Positions 22,463 to 35,044 are shown, numbered from the stretch's first letter. The stretch: 64,000 nt of DNA from Papilionanthe hookeriana x Papilionanthe teres (GCA_022702705.1 CM040432.1:44666540-44730539), one strand, 5' to 3'. The notes: generated by a model not told the origin, from the sequence alone. Made by a program: numbers and translations.

Positions 22463-25400
22463 ATGGCTTGGTTATTTAATTCTAAGAGAGTTTTGTTGAA
22501 GTAGACTCGAGTTTTGCTTGATGACGATGGCCATGCTCGCCCACCATGCTCCGAGCTCCTTGTTGTTGCAGAGGTTTAGTTTTAGAAGTCATAAATCGGA
22601 GATGAGAGAAGTGTTCGGTTTAGAGAAAGTCTTAATTTCCAAGTGTTTTTTATGTTTTAATTAAAATAAATCTTAAATTTGATTATAACAACACCGGTTA
22701 AGATCCCACGGTTCCATCCTTCCGCATCGTTATTTTTATCGGATTCACTTAGTCCAGATGAATTTGCTAAACTCAACTGAATGAGTTCCACACTTTCATT
22801 TAAACCGTGGGAAATCCCGTTAGCAACACGTAGGTTACATCATCCGAGGTATTCCCGATCATCCAATAAGACGTTTTAATTTAGTTGTAATTGCAGCTTT
22901 GTGTTACGTTTGTGATTAAATTTTGAGTTGTTTTATATTTTGAAATGTTGTGGCGGTGAATTTTATCTTGTAATGACTTTTAATTTAGTTTTGGTTTCAG
23001 CTTTAGGGACTATCCTAAAGGTGTGGGTTTTCATGCAACATTTGTTTATCATGCAAGAAAAGTAAGTGCATTTCGCGATAAAGTAAATTGCAAGAAGGTA
23101 AATTGCAATAAAATAAAAGCGTACCCGGAGGGTCTTCCGATTATCCCAAGCCGCACTTAAAACACAATTAGAATATTTAAGCATTTAAAGCAAGTTCCTA
23201 GGTAAAGCTAAGGGAAGGGTTATGGTTTTCTACCAAGTTCCTAATCCTATAGCTAGTCACCTCCTATGACGTCTAGGTTCTTGTGTTTTGGTTTGAGGAC
23301 GATTTTCCTCATCAAAGAACAATTAAGTTCAGTTGTTCTTATAAACATCCTATCGTATTGAGGAAGTGCTTAAGACGAGTCTTAAACATCTTTTCAATAT
23401 TTCTAGGATTATTTTTTTATGTCCAAGATAATTTAATCATACAAATGAATTAATCGTCCGGGAATTCAAGTTTTGTTGTTATCTTACTCAGTGAACTAGG
23501 ACATTTGAATATCCTATGAGGGAAGTAACACTTCACTTAACGTTCTGTTTAGGAGTTATGACAACAAATGCTTTCGAGGGCAAATTGATGTTCAAATGGT
23601 TTATGATTTAATTTCAGTTAATGGGTTTAAGTTTGGAGTAGTGTTCAAGTTGTTTTATTTCTGAATTTCTTTATGTCTTAGGTGATGTTATTTTTAATTC
23701 AATTTAATTTAACATTAATTTAATTTAATTTGGTTTAGTTTTAATTTTAATTTAATTTATTTAATTCAATCTAATTTTAATTTTAACTTGATTTTATTTT
23801 TTAATTTAATTTAATTTAATTTAATTTGATTTAATATGATTTAATTTAATTTAATTTAAATTTTAATTTAATTTAATTTAATTTAATTTTAATTTAATCT
23901 AAATTTTAATTTAGTTTTATTTTTTTTAATTTTAATTTAGATTTAAATTTTAATTTAATTTTATTATTTTTCTTTTAATTTTAATTTAATATTTTATTTT
24001 TTTATGCTTTTGGGATGATTTAATTTTAATTGTTAAAGTATTAATTTAATTGAAATTTTAAATGGAGTTTAATTTAAATGTTTTAATTTTAATTTAATTT
24101 AATGATTAAGCATTTTAAGTTTTGAATTTGGATTATCATTTTAATTAGAAATTAAATATTATTGAGGTGATCAATTAAGGGATTCTTAGATTAAAGAATA
24201 AATTTCTTCCTAATAATATCCCTATTTTAATAATTCCAATTTTTTTATTCTTCCAAGTTTAAACAATTATTTAATTAAGGTTTATTTTAATTATTTTTAA
24301 ATTGTTTAATAGGTTTCTACCCTTATTATTCAAATTTCAATCATCCAAATCAAATTAGGATCAAATATTTTTCTCTTTAATTTTATTAAGCCTAAAGTTT
24401 TAATTAAAGGTTAAAATTTTAATTACCATTTTGCCCTTCAAGCTTAATAATTTCATAACTCACTAAATTGAGCTTAAATGAACTTGAAATTTTTATGTGA
24501 CTTCTCTCATATGTCAATAAAGGCATGAGAGGAGAAAATGTGATTTTTCTGTATTTAATTTATTTATGTAATTATTTTTGGTGGAAAATAAGGATTTCCA
24601 AGGAAAATTTAATAATATGACCAAGGGAAAGTTTCTGTCATTAAGAAAATTATGCAACATTCATAATGACCAGAGGACCACTTGGACCAATTTTGGTGAT
24701 TTGTTGAACTATATTCTTTTTATTATAATTATTTTGAGTTCTGGAGTATTAATTAATTTAAAAATAAAATAAAGGTTGAAAAATGAATTTTATATTTTTC
24801 AAAAATCTCTCTGATATCAAGGAAATAAGAGAATCAATTTTTACAATTTTTTGATTTTTCTTTGATTTATTAGAATTATTTTAGTGGAAATGCTAAAAAA
24901 TACATTTTTTTTAATTTTAAAATTACCTTAGGGCTTTAAAATTTAATATCTCATCATATAGACTTAAGAAAAATATGAGGTTTGTTCCTAAGTGATTAAA
25001 ATTCAAAATGTGACATTTTGGTGAATTTTATTATTTTTGTGATTTTTATTATTTTTTAATTATTAAAAATATTAAAATAATGAAAAAAATCAACTTTTTT
25101 AGAAAATTGAAATTTTAATTTTTTTAAATTCTTCTGATATCAGAGAGGCTCCAAAACTAATTTGGTGAATTTTTGAAAAGTATTTTGAAAGTTATGAATT
25201 TTTAAAGTTTAAATTGGCTAAATGGTTTAATCAACCCATTTGGTAGGGCTAACCAAGTCCAATGGACTTCAAATTTTTATTGTGAGTTCCTCTGATCCTA
25301 AAGGTCAGTGGAGAATTAATTTCAAGTCAATTTGATGTATGATTAGCTCTAATTAATTAAGAACCTATTTTGGGTGTTTAAGCCAATTAGGGTTATTCCA

Positions 25401-27223
25401 AGTGGATTAATTCAAAACCTATTTTTCCTAGAGTCCTCTGGTCATAAGAAACATCACCAAATTTTCCTAGAATTTATTTCACAACATGCTAATTATTGTA
25501 ATTAAAATATTCAGAATAGTGACCTAGAATTGAAAAATCAATAACTCCTCATAGGGTGGCCTCTGACTTTGGAAAATTCAGGGAATGTTCCCAAATTCAG
25601 AGGCTTCAAAAGCCATATGGTCTCATGTCATGGTGAATTGTATACATGCATGGAGAAATGAAAATGTGCAGAGAGTAAATAAATTATTAAAAATAAAATA
25701 CTTGATGAAATTAAATGATTTTTTTTCCACATTATTCTCCTCTGTTCACTGAGCAAGAGGGTATTTTTATTTTATTTTTCTGATTTTCCTACACAAAGTT
25801 ATGCATTTTTGAAGTTTAGGTAATTAAATAAATAGGAAAATAACCTAATTTCCTACTTAAGTGACGCGGCGCTAGCTCAACCTCGGCAGCTCGGAACGCA
25901 CACGCGTAGTCCCCTGATTCGGCGTCGCCTTCTGACTCAGCGCCACGCGGCCCGCGGTTCACATATCATCTGCTGGTCCGACGCCATCTAAACCGTCCGT
26001 CTGCGCGTGTATTGAATGAACGGCATCCGTTCATCGTCCCCAAGCCTCCTAGCCCGAGAACCGTCCATCTTCTAGGCCTAAGATCTCACTCGATACTTGA
26101 CCAAATTAAACGTTCTTATGCTCCCATGGATTCTTCTCGAGAAGACGAACACATCCATACGGCTTATGTGGCATGAAATTGACTCAATAAAAATGGAGAA
26201 TGTTCGAAGCTCGGGAAGAAGATTGAGACCATACCTTTGTTCGGAGAAGTGTGGCTTCGATCCGAGGGTTGTGTCACCTTCGATTGAGTCCAAGCGAGCT
26301 CCGGATGAAGTCTCCTCAGCTCAGTGAATCGTGCAGGTAGGATTTCGACCACTGGCCGATTACAAAGCTTGGAGTCCGGAATAGATGGGTGGCTCCGGAG
26401 AGGGGCTTTTGCTGGTAAACTTCTTCCCTTAGTCCGGTGAAGGTGTAGGATCAATCAATTTGGGGATTGGTCCACTCGAAGAAGTGTCCCGATTTTTGTC
26501 TCTGAAGTTCGAACTCGAAATTAAGCTCGAGTGGAGGGAATCAGGGTCGGAATCCGGTGGGAATCAAGTGCTCTATGTGTCGAGAGTGATCTGGAATGAT
26601 TTTAGCGAGTTTCCTTAAGGTTGGTTCGGCACCTCTTTCATGGCCGAGAGAGGTGGGGTTTAAATAGAGCTGGTGGAGGCTCTCCCGGGGAGTTAGAGCT
26701 TGGGATCAGCTGCTCCGGTGAGGAGAAGAACAACCATGGTGGCCATTGGGCATGGGGCGACTCGACATGTGAGAATTCCAAGCTTGGGCTCGCATGATGC
26801 TCTCGGGTGTGGTGTTTTCCGGCGGCCTGGGTGGCTAGCCGGCAGAGCGAGGGTCACCATCTTGACCGGGGAGGTCGGGGCTTGGCAATGGTGAAGTCGA
26901 TTGGGCTTGGACATGTGTAAAGTGCTTGGATTAAAATGGTATGGGGAGAGGCCACTTTGGCTTGATTTGGGTCAACCCATCCTTTTAGGCTGAGTGCACC
27001 ACCCGAGGCCTGGTTTTGGGTCGAAAAGAGTCACTTGGGTCAGCTGCCATGGAGTGGTGAAGTTTCCATCCATGGTGAGGTGGCTAAGCATGGTTTAGTG
27101 TGTGACATGCTTATGGTTAAAAAGGATTAATGAAGGATTAGGAAAGGGGACCCTCCTTTTGCCATTAATGGCATGGTCACATGTCAAACCTTCCATGGCT
27201 TCATGTGGCTTGCCCATGGCTTG
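22463..27223 (-). other. Extra ~4.75-kb segment of the long LTR
   Basis: Bounded by direct repeats ATGGCTTG (22463-22470 and 27216-27223). It contains an AT-rich low-complexity zone (23690-24110) and a GC-rich zone (25860-26950) with CG-dense sequence unlike the rest. No retrotransposon protein or terminal TG/CA with TSD is seen at its edges. The small ORFs in the GC-rich zone resemble no family. Removing it between the repeats gives the short LTR form. Confidence 0.7.
23690..24110. repeat. Low-complexity TTTAATTTAATTTAA tract
   Basis: About 400 bp of degenerate TTTAA/TTTTAATTTAA pentamer-like repeats within the long LTR. Confidence 0.85.
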
Positions 27224-29038
27224 CATGTGGCTTCATTTGGCTCATCATTGACTTAGGAAAAGTGGATCCATTTATATGAAAAAGGAATTTGGAGATTTTG
27301 GCAATTTAGTGAAAAAATTTAGATGGTGCTTGATTTAGGTTGATTTGATGATTGATTTAGGACTTAGGAATTGATCCCAATTAAAGGGATGATGAGAAGG
27401 AATTGTCATGTGGGCTTTGGGCTTTTGGATTTCACTTTGGATGGGCTTTCAAGATGGTTTAGAGAGTGGGCTTTTAGATTTCAAAACAAATTTTAGGATG
27501 AGAATTTTGCAAAGGATTAGATCCAATAAGTGTTGAATTTAATTTAGGAATGTTTCATGAATGATTTGGAATAAATTTGAAGTGGTTTGGGCTTGAATTG
27601 GGTTGGATTTGGACCTCTTTGGTAAATGGGCCAATGTAGGTCAAATTGGGCTAACTTGGGCCAATGTTGGGCTAGGGTTGAAATTGATGTAAAATAAATG
27701 TTGGGAAATGTTTATGGGAGTGTTTCAAAGAGGTTTTGGCTTTGGTTGGGTTTTGATTTTGGGGTTTGGGCTTATTTGGGTTAGGTTTGGGTTTAGGTCA
27801 AAATTGGGCCTTTTGGCTTTGGGTTGAATTTGAGTGGGGTTTGGGTCTAAATTTTGGGTAAATCATGTTAGTTTTTTGTTTGTGGGGATGTTAAGGAAGG
27901 TTTAGAAAAGGTTTGGGGTTAATTGGAGTTGAATTGGGTTAGTTTGGGCTAGGTTTGGGTCATGGGTCCAAATTGGGCTAAAAAGGGGCTTTAATGCCAA
28001 AAGTGAAGTCAATCAAATTAGACATTGATCTGGTCTAGGTTGGTGTTGGGAATGTTAAATTGAAGTTTAGAATTGAATTGGACCAGAATTTGGGTTAATT
28101 GGATAGGTTTGGTTTGACATTGGGTTCACTTTGGGTTAAAATGGGTCAAATTGGGGGTTTTGACAAAAGTGGGGTAAATTGACATAATTAGCCCATGGTG
28201 TAGTTGAACAAAATGAAATTGGAAATATTTGGGAATTTCTGGAATTTTCTGGGAATTTGCTGAATTTTGTAGATTTTTTGGGTTAAAAAGGGTATTTTGG
28301 GTATTTGGAGGGTATTGGGAGGTATTTTTTGGAATTTTTGGCATTTTTGGCTACGAATGATCAATTTGAGTAATGTGGGAATGTTTGGGATTGGTCTTGA
28401 GGAATTTTGGATGATTTGGAAATTTTGGAGGATTTGGAAATTTCAAGGGTTTTGGGTAGGCTAGGCGGGTGTAGGGTCCCGGGGGTCAAAAATTGAAAGT
28501 TTGCAAAATTGAAGATTGGGTAATTGTAAGTGGAATGAAATCATTTTTGTTGAGCCATGAAGCCATATCAAGCCCACATGAGTCAGGAAGGGACTCATTT
28601 GAGGCATTCACTATGTTGTTCCTTACCCTCTTAGCCAAGGGCTTAGGGGTTAAGGATCATCCATGTGAATTACCTTCATGAGTCAGGAGGTCAAGTTGGG
28701 TATGGGTGTGGTTTTAGGAGGTGTGTGAAAGTGTGGTGTATAAGAGTAGTGTGTGTGTAGGTCAGCCCTTCACCAGACTAGGCCACCCAGGGCAGTCCTA
28801 AGGCCAAAGAGTCCTATAGGAACTCATCCTCTAAACTTCCACATTTGATTTCGACCCTCTAGGTGATTATGGGTCTACAGTCAAATTTGTGGAGTTTGCA
28901 GGGAGTTAAGAAGTGGTTTGAAATTCTAGGTGGTGGGTCCCAATTCTAATCCTCTAAGACAGTCAAAGGAAAAGCCTAAGGCTAGATCCTAAGTACTAAA
29001 GAGAAGAAGAGAAGACCTCATCAAAAATGAGGTCAACA

Positions 29039-29043
29039 AAGCT
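29039..29043. other. Right target site duplication of the solo LTR
   Basis: AAGCT, matching 21571-21575. The empty site is seen in the B1 3' LTR as GGGTCAAGCTTTGGCC near 40331. Confidence 0.93.
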
Positions 29044-29093
29044 TTGGCCATCTTTTGGAAGCATATATCACTGCGTTACTTGCGGTCGGGTCA
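29044..29093 (+). repeat. B1 5' LTR, last 50 bp
   Basis: TTGGCCATCTTTTGG...CGGTCGGGTCA, identical in layout to the end of the 3' LTR (to 40389), directly before the PBS. Confidence 0.93.
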
Positions 29094-29099
29094 AGTTTT

Positions 29100-29117
29100 T
29101 GGCACCGTTGTCGGGGA
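29100..29117 (+). other. B1 primer binding site (Asp-tRNA type)
   Basis: TGGCACCGTTGTCGGGGA, close to the TGGCGCCGTTGCCGGGGA class of plant Athila elements, complementary to a tRNA-Asp 3' end. A short AT-rich leader (29118-29335) follows with no other feature. Confidence 0.82.
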
Positions 29118-29335
29118 GAGAAATAAAATATTTATAAATTTCTGTATAAAAAAATATTATATTTATAAAAATATAAAAATATAAAAAAAATTTAAAATAT
29201 AAAATATAAAAAAATTGTATTTTATTCCTTGTTTTATGCGAAGATTTGGTTCGAAGGATAAATACCTTTAGATTCCGAATTAGAAAGAACAATTAGAAAA
29301 ATTAAAAGGGAAAACAAATTCAAAAATTTCAAGAA

Positions 29336-30816
29336 ATGGCTACTTTACAAAATCCGATTGAACTTATTGATCAAAATGTTTATAAACCATTAAGGGATTA
29401 TGCTAACCCTACGAGTTGATGAACTTCATAGTAGTATTCAAATACCAACTGTAGATGCTAATTCTTTTGAACTTAAACCGTCTATTTTTTAAATGGTGCA
29501 AAACAATCAATTTAATGGAACACCAAATGAGGATCCAAATTTACATCTTGTTAGTTTTTTAGAACTTTGTGCTACCTTTAAATATAACAATGTTTCTTAT
29601 GATGCTATTAGGCTTAGACTATTTCCTTTTTCTTTAAGAGATAAAGCAAAGATGTGGTTAAACTCATTAGCGACTGGTTCTATTAAAACATGGGCAGAAA
29701 TGGCACAAAATTCCTTGCTAAATATTTTCCTCCTTCTAAAACTGCTAAATTAAGAAACGATATTTCTTCGTTTAGTCAATTTGACGGGGAGACAATATAT
29801 GAAACTTAGGAAAGATTTAAAGAAGTATTAAGAAAATGTCCTCATCATACTTTACCTGATTGGTTAATTATTCAAACATTTTATAATGGATTAATTGAAT
29901 CTTTAAAATCAATTATTGATGCTGCTGCTAGAGGTTCTTTAATATCTAAATCATTTGAAGAAGCTTACACTTTAATTGAAGAATTTGCTAATAACAATTT
30001 TCAATGGCCTTCCGAAAAGATTAATCCTAAAAAGATGGCAAGTATTCACGATAATAAAGCCTTTTCTATTTTATCTTCACAAGTAGCAGCAATGTCTAAG
30101 AAATTAGATAGTTTTGCAATTAATATTTCGCAAAATAATTCTGCTAATATTGAAGATTCTCAAACTATTGAAACTTTACAAGCTATTGCAAGTAAAAATA
30201 ATCCTTATTCAAATTATTATAATCCTAGGTGGAAAAACCATCCTAATTTTAACTGGAATAATTCACAACAACAATGGGGTAATAATCAATCTCATCTGAC
30301 TGGAAATTGGAATAATCAAGTTAATCCAAATTTAAACCTCCTGGATTTAATAATCAACCGAAAAATTTATCAATAGAGTAATTAATATTACAAATGAATA
30401 ATCAATTACAAAATCAAAATACTGCTATTCGTAATATTGAAAATCAAATGGGGCAAATTGCCACTTTAATTAATAACAGACATGTAGGAACACTTCCTAG
30501 TAATGTTGAAATTAATCCAAAGGAAACTGGAAAAGAACATGAACAAGCTAAAGCTGTGCAACTTAGAAGTGGAAAGGTATTAAAAGAAAGAATGTAGAAT
30601 GAAATTGAAAAAGAGATTGAGGTTGAAGAGATTGAAAAACCTAAATAAACTCTCTCTCCTAGTCAAGATCAGACTGTTATAACTGTTAATGTTGAAGTTG
30701 AAAAACCACCACCACCTTTTCCTCAAAGACTTAAACAGTAGAAACTTGATCATCAATTTTCTAAGTTCTTTAAAATTTTTAAGAAACTTACTATTAATAT
30801 ACCTTTTGCTGAAGCT
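29336..30816 (+). pseudogene. B1 gag (broken)
   Basis: Athila-type Gag starting MATLQNPIEL with KPLRDYANP, matched by the B2 start at 63912. The capsid core (NLHLVSFLELCATFK, FPFSLRDKAKMWLNSL, SIKTWAEM) is at about 29520-29710. An Asn-rich region (30180-30360) and the MNNQLQNQNTAIRNIENQMGQ segment (about 30394-30460) follow, then LRSGK and a PPPPFPQR linker before the protease. Stops include TGA near 29418, TAA near 29490, a frame change near 29715, and TAG at 30595-30597 and 30739-30741. Gag and protease share one frame at the join. Confidence 0.85.
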
Positions 30817-31905
30817 TTGGAACAAATGCCAACTTATGCAAAATTTATGAAGGATATTTTAAGCAAGAAACAAAAATTTGAAGCTTTTGAAACTGTTGCA
30901 CTAAGTGAAGAATGCAGTGCAATAATTCAAAAGAAATTACCTAAAAAGCTTAAAGATCCTGGAAGTTTCACTATACCCTGTGCTATTGGAGAAAAATTTT
31001 ATGGAAAAGCTTTATGTGATTTAGGAGCAAGTATTAATCTCATGCCATTTTCTATCTTTCGAAGATTAGATTTAGGAGATATTACTCCCACCACTGTAAC
31101 CCTTCAGTTAGATGATAGATCTATCACCTATCCTAAAGGAGTTATAGAGGATGTACTTGTTAAAATGGATAAATTTATCTTCCTTGTAGATTTCATAATA
31201 CTTGATATGGAAGAAGATAAAGAGATACCTATTATTTTAGGGAGACCTTTTCTAGCTACCGGACGAGCTATGATTGATGTGCAAAAAGGAGAACTAACCA
31301 TGAGAGTTAATTATCAAGATATTAAATTCAATGTTCTTAAATTAATGAAGTACCCTGATAAAGAGAAATGTTATCGAATGGATATAATTGATTATTTAAT
31401 TGAAAAACATTATCAAGAAAAATGTAAAGTCATTTCTGATGAAAAATTTGAATTTTTAACTGATGAAGATGAAGTTGTGGAAGAAGAAGAGTCTTATTTT
31501 ATAAAAGATAATTGGGAAACTTTAGACATAACTCAAAATGATATACTTTTACCATCAATTGAAAAATCCCCTGAACTGGGATTAAAAATGTTACCTTCCC
31601 ATTTAAAATATGCGTTTCTTGGAAATTCGTTAACTTTACCTGTTATTATTTCTTCTAAACTTAGTACAGATCAAGAAGAAAAACTAATAGGTGTGTTAAA
31701 GAATTATAAGAAAGCTTTTGGTTGGACTATTGCTGATATAAGAGGAATAAGCCCTTCCATTTGCATGCATAGAATTTTAATGGAAGAAAATTTTAAACCA
31801 ACTATAGAATCACAAAGACGATTAAATCCTATCATGAAAGAGGTTGTTAAAAAAGAAATTATTAAATGGTTAGATGTCTGGTATTATTTATCCTATTTTG
31901 GATAG
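30817..31905 (+). pseudogene. B1 protease region and start of RT
   Basis: An open 362-codon frame continuing Gag (EQMPTYAKFMKDIL). The aspartic protease has ALCDLGASINLMP with catalytic Asp at 31018-31020 and ILGRPFLATGRAMID as its second motif. DLG instead of DTG/DSG is usual for this lineage. The frame continues through an acidic linker into the RT N-terminus (ESQRRLNPIMKEVVKKEI). It is lost by a one-base change near 31875, giving an early stop at 31903-31905. Residues match B2 closely. Confidence 0.87.
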
Positions 31906-32600
31906 TCAATGGGTAAGTCATATTCATTGTGTTCCGAAGAAAGGAGGAGTAACTGTCATTGTTAATGATAAAAATGAACTTATCCCTACAAGACAAGTTA
32001 CTGGATGGTGAATCTGTATTGACTATAGAAAATTAAATAAAGCCACTAGAAATGATCATTTTCCTTTACCTTTCTTGGATCAAATGCTTGATAAACTAGC
32101 TGGACACTCATATTTCTGTTTCCTGGTTGGATATTCTGGTTATCATCAATTACTTATTGCTCCTGAGGACCAAGAAAGACAACATTTACAAGTCCTTATG
32201 GAACATTTGCTTTTAGAAGAATGCCTTTTGGTTTATGTAATGCACCTACAACTTTTCAAAGATGTATGATGTCAATATTTTGTGATTTGATTGACAAAGG
32301 AATTGAAATATTCATGGACAATTTTTCAGTCTTTGGAACTTCTTTTTAATATTGTTTAGAAAACATTTCCAAAGTTCTGAAAAGATGTGAAGAAACAAAT
32401 TTATTTCTTAACTGGAAAAAATGTCAATTCATGGTCACAGAAGGCATTGTACTTGGTCACAAAGTATCACAAAATGGGATGAAAGTTGATCAAGCAAAAG
32501 TAAAAATTATTGTTGAATTGCAACCACCTACTATTGTTACTGATGTGAGAAGTTTTCTAGGTCATGCTGGATTTTATAAAAGATACATAAAGGATTTTTT
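31875..32600 (+). pseudogene. B1 reverse transcriptase (broken)
   Basis: Fragments in several frames: CVPKKGGVTV, ICIDYRKLNKA, FPLPFLDQMLDKL, GYSGYHQLLIAPEDQE, then IEIFMD-N-FSVFGTSF. The catalytic FMDD is changed to F-M-D-N (32311-32322). There is a TGA near 32009 (TGG in B2), a frameshift near 32180 and a TAA at 32347. The B2 copy retains FMDD, so the loss is private to B1. Confidence 0.85.
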
Positions 32601-33390
32601 TAAAATTACTAAACCTCTTTGTCATTTATTAGAAAAACATGCAAAATTTGAATTTAATAAAGAATGTATTAATGCTTTTAATATTTTTAAAGAAAAATTA
32701 ATTTTTGCACTTATCATTGTTGCACCTAATTGGGAGAAATCTTTTGAATTAATGTGTGACGCGAGTGATTTTGCAATTAGAGCTGTATTAGGACAAAAAT
32801 ATGAGAAAATTTTTAAAGTTGTTTATTATGCTAGTAAAACTCTCACTGAAACACAAAGAAATTACACTACCACTGAGAAAGAGCTTCTAGCTATAATATA
32901 TGCCTTTGATAAATTTAGACTTTATCTTCTTGGTACTAAATGCATAGTTCATACTGATCATTCTACTATTAAATATCTATAATCTAAGAATGATTCTAAA
33001 CCTAGACTGATAATATGGGTTTTACTTCTACAAGAATTTGATTTTCAAATAGTAGATAGAAAAGGAACTGAAAACCAAATTGTTGATCATTTGTCGAGAA
33101 TTAAAAATGATATTATTTCGGAAGAAAATATAAATGAGAAATTTCCTGATGAATCTTTATATGCTATTTAAGAATATAAAACACCTTAGTATGATGATAT
33201 TGTTAATTATTTAGTTAGCAATATTTTGTCTTATGACTTGGATAACAAATTTTTTAATAAATTTAAATATGATGCTAAATCTTATATCTGGGAAGAACCT
33301 CATTTATTTAAAATTGGAAAAGATTCTATGATTCGAAGATATGTACCTTATGAAGAAACTTTTGCTATTATTCAAAAATGACATGATTCC
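32600..33390 (+). pseudogene. B1 RNase H and RH-INT linker
   Basis: The frame 32431-32982 carries GHAGFYKRYIKDF and the RNase H motifs LMCDASDFAI, YYASKTLTETQRNYTTTEKELLAI and CIVHTDHSTIKYL. The continuation (VDHLSRIKNDIISEENI) is interrupted by TAA 32980-32982, TAA near 33168 and further stops. Only the gypsy-type RNase H is present; unlike family A there is no second RNase H. Confidence 0.83.
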
Positions 33391-34473
33391 GATTTCGGAG
33401 GACACTTTGGTATAGATAAAACTGCATTTAAATTTTAAATTCTGGATTTTATTGGCCTACCTTATTTAATGAAGTGAGACATTATGTGAAAACATGTGAT
33501 CAATGTCAAAGGATGGGAAATATATCTAGGAAGAATGAAATGCCTTTAAACTATATATTGGAAGTTGAAATTTTTGATATATGGGGTATAGACTTTATGG
33601 GACCATTTGTTCCATCATTTGGAAAAATTTATATTTTGTTAGCGATTGATTATGTTTCAAAGTGGATTGAAGTTATTGCTTTACCAAACTCGTGATTCCA
33701 AAAGTGTTTCTAAATTTTTAAAGAAAATGATATTTTCAAGATTTGGAATGCCTAAGGTAATTATCGGGGATGGTGGAAGTCATTTTAGGAATATATGAAT
33801 TCAATCATTACTACAAAAATTTGGAATCAAGCATAGAATAGAAGCGCTTATCACCCACAAACAAGTAGAATGGTCGAAGTATCGAAACGAGAGAAATTAA
33901 AAGAATTCTAGAGAAGGCTCGTTAATCCTAAAAGAAGCTGATTGGGTTCATAGACTTGATTCTGCATTATAGGCTTATAGAACGACTTATAAGACACCTA
34001 TCGGGATGTCGCCTTCCGGTTAATTTATGGTAAACATTGTCACTTACCTGTAGAACTTGAGCATAAAGCTTATTGGGCGATAAAGGAGTTTAATTTTAAT
34101 TTGAATAAAGCAGGAGAAAAGAGATTGTTGCAATTAAATGAGATGGAAGAAATAAGAAATGAAGCATATGAAAATGCGAGGATTTATAAAGAAAAAATGA
34201 AGATGTTACATGACAAGAAAATTTCAGGAAAAGTTTTTGAACCTGGACAAGAAGTATTACTGTTTAATTCTCGTTTAAACTTTTTACTGGAAAATTAAGA
34301 TCTAAATGGATTGGAGCCTATATACTTGAGAAAGTATACCATTATGGAGCTGTGGATATTAAAGATCCCAAAACAGGAAAAATTTTTAAAGTAAATGGAT
34401 TAAGATTGAAGCCTTATTTAGGAGACATTAAAAAGATTTATAAAGAGGCTTATAAATTGAGTCAACCTGATTA
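33391..34473 (+). pseudogene. B1 integrase (broken)
   Basis: Zinc-binding part with GHFGIDKTAFK and CDQCQRMG (about 33400-33515). Core with GIDFMGPFVPSFGK (first Asp), VIIGDGGSHF (second Asp) and a degraded Glu region near 33870. The C-terminal region (NEMEEIRNEAYENARIYKEKMK) ends LSQPD at 34471. Frameshifts occur near 33437, 33690, 33850 and 34290. No chromodomain. Preserved motifs agree with the minus-strand B2 copy. Confidence 0.83.
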
Positions 34474-35044
34474 AAGATTTACTTAAGTCGGGCTGACGAC
34501 GTTAAACCAAGCGCTTTGTGGGAGGCAACCCATATTTTTCTTTTGTTTTGAGTGTTTTTGTGTTTTAATGTAAGGTTATGCCTCGATCTTGATTAATTTT
34601 ATATTACCTTAGAAAAATTTGATGCTTATAAGTCTTTATTGACTTAGGCCGAAAATTATTTTAAAGTATGTAAATTTAAAAATTAGATCACTCTATTTTG
34701 AATATGAGTAAAAAGGAGATCAAGTTAACCTTCATTATGATTGCTTACGATGTGAGTTGTTGAGTCTAAATTACTCTTACCAGTATAGTATACCTATCTT
34801 GGAGAATGAAAATTTGAAATTTGACGATTAGGCGAAATGAAGTTGAACATAGTTCCGGTGGCGCCTAGGCGCCAGATTCAGCACCAAAGCGCCACGGTTA
34901 CTGGAACATGCAAAAACTGAAATTTTCAGTTTTTCACACGTTTTTCCCTTATAAATCAACCTATTTTCTTCCCTAACCATCAAAGCAATCAGAATTTTGT
35001 CCCTTGCACTTCATTCTTGAGAGATTTGAGAGAATTTTGAAGAA
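34474..35044 (+). promoter_or_regulatory. B1 post-integrase spacer with conserved motif, palindrome and TATA-like box
   Basis: Just after the pol stop, 34480-34532 holds AAGTCGGGCTGACGACGTTAAA and AAGCGCTTTGTGGGAGGCAACCCA, the latter found in B2 in near-identical form (58730-58775). The palindrome TGGCGCCTAGGCGCCAGA is at 34859-34876 and TATAAATC at 34950-34957, 88 bp upstream of the 115-aa ORF. This repeats the palindrome-then-TATA order seen in the LTR; an internal promoter is inferred. Confidence 0.5.

Larger units (their letters stand above)
21576..29038 (-). repeat. Solo LTR of family A, long form (7463 bp)
   Basis: On the minus strand it starts TGTTGACCTCATTTTTGATGAGG (29038 leftward) and ends ...TGCCGACA (21576), the exact termini of family A LTRs, with 5-bp TSDs AAGCT (21571-21575 and 29039-29043). 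No interior sequence is present, so it is a solo LTR left by LTR-LTR recombination. The outer parts (21576-22470 and 27216-29038) match the 2.76-kb short LTR; the middle ~4.75 kb is absent there. It lies within B1's 5' LTR and is thus younger than B1. Confidence 0.88.

Noticed and set aside
26078..26914. ORFs in the GC-rich part of the solo LTR
   Set aside because: Short, overlapping on both strands, no recognisable family or conserved partner; likely due to low stop density in GC-rich DNA.
22463..27223. Extra LTR segment as a separately inserted transposon
   Set aside because: Edges show no TG...CA termini or inverted repeats and no transposon coding; the ATGGCTTG repeats fit deletion in the short form better. 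Not fully excluded, because an 8-bp repeat could also be a duplication.
28126..28344. Pro/Asn-rich ORFs in A LTRs (also 51232-51561)
   Set aside because: They arise from CCCAAA/CCAATT-type simple sequence in the LTR and differ among LTR copies.
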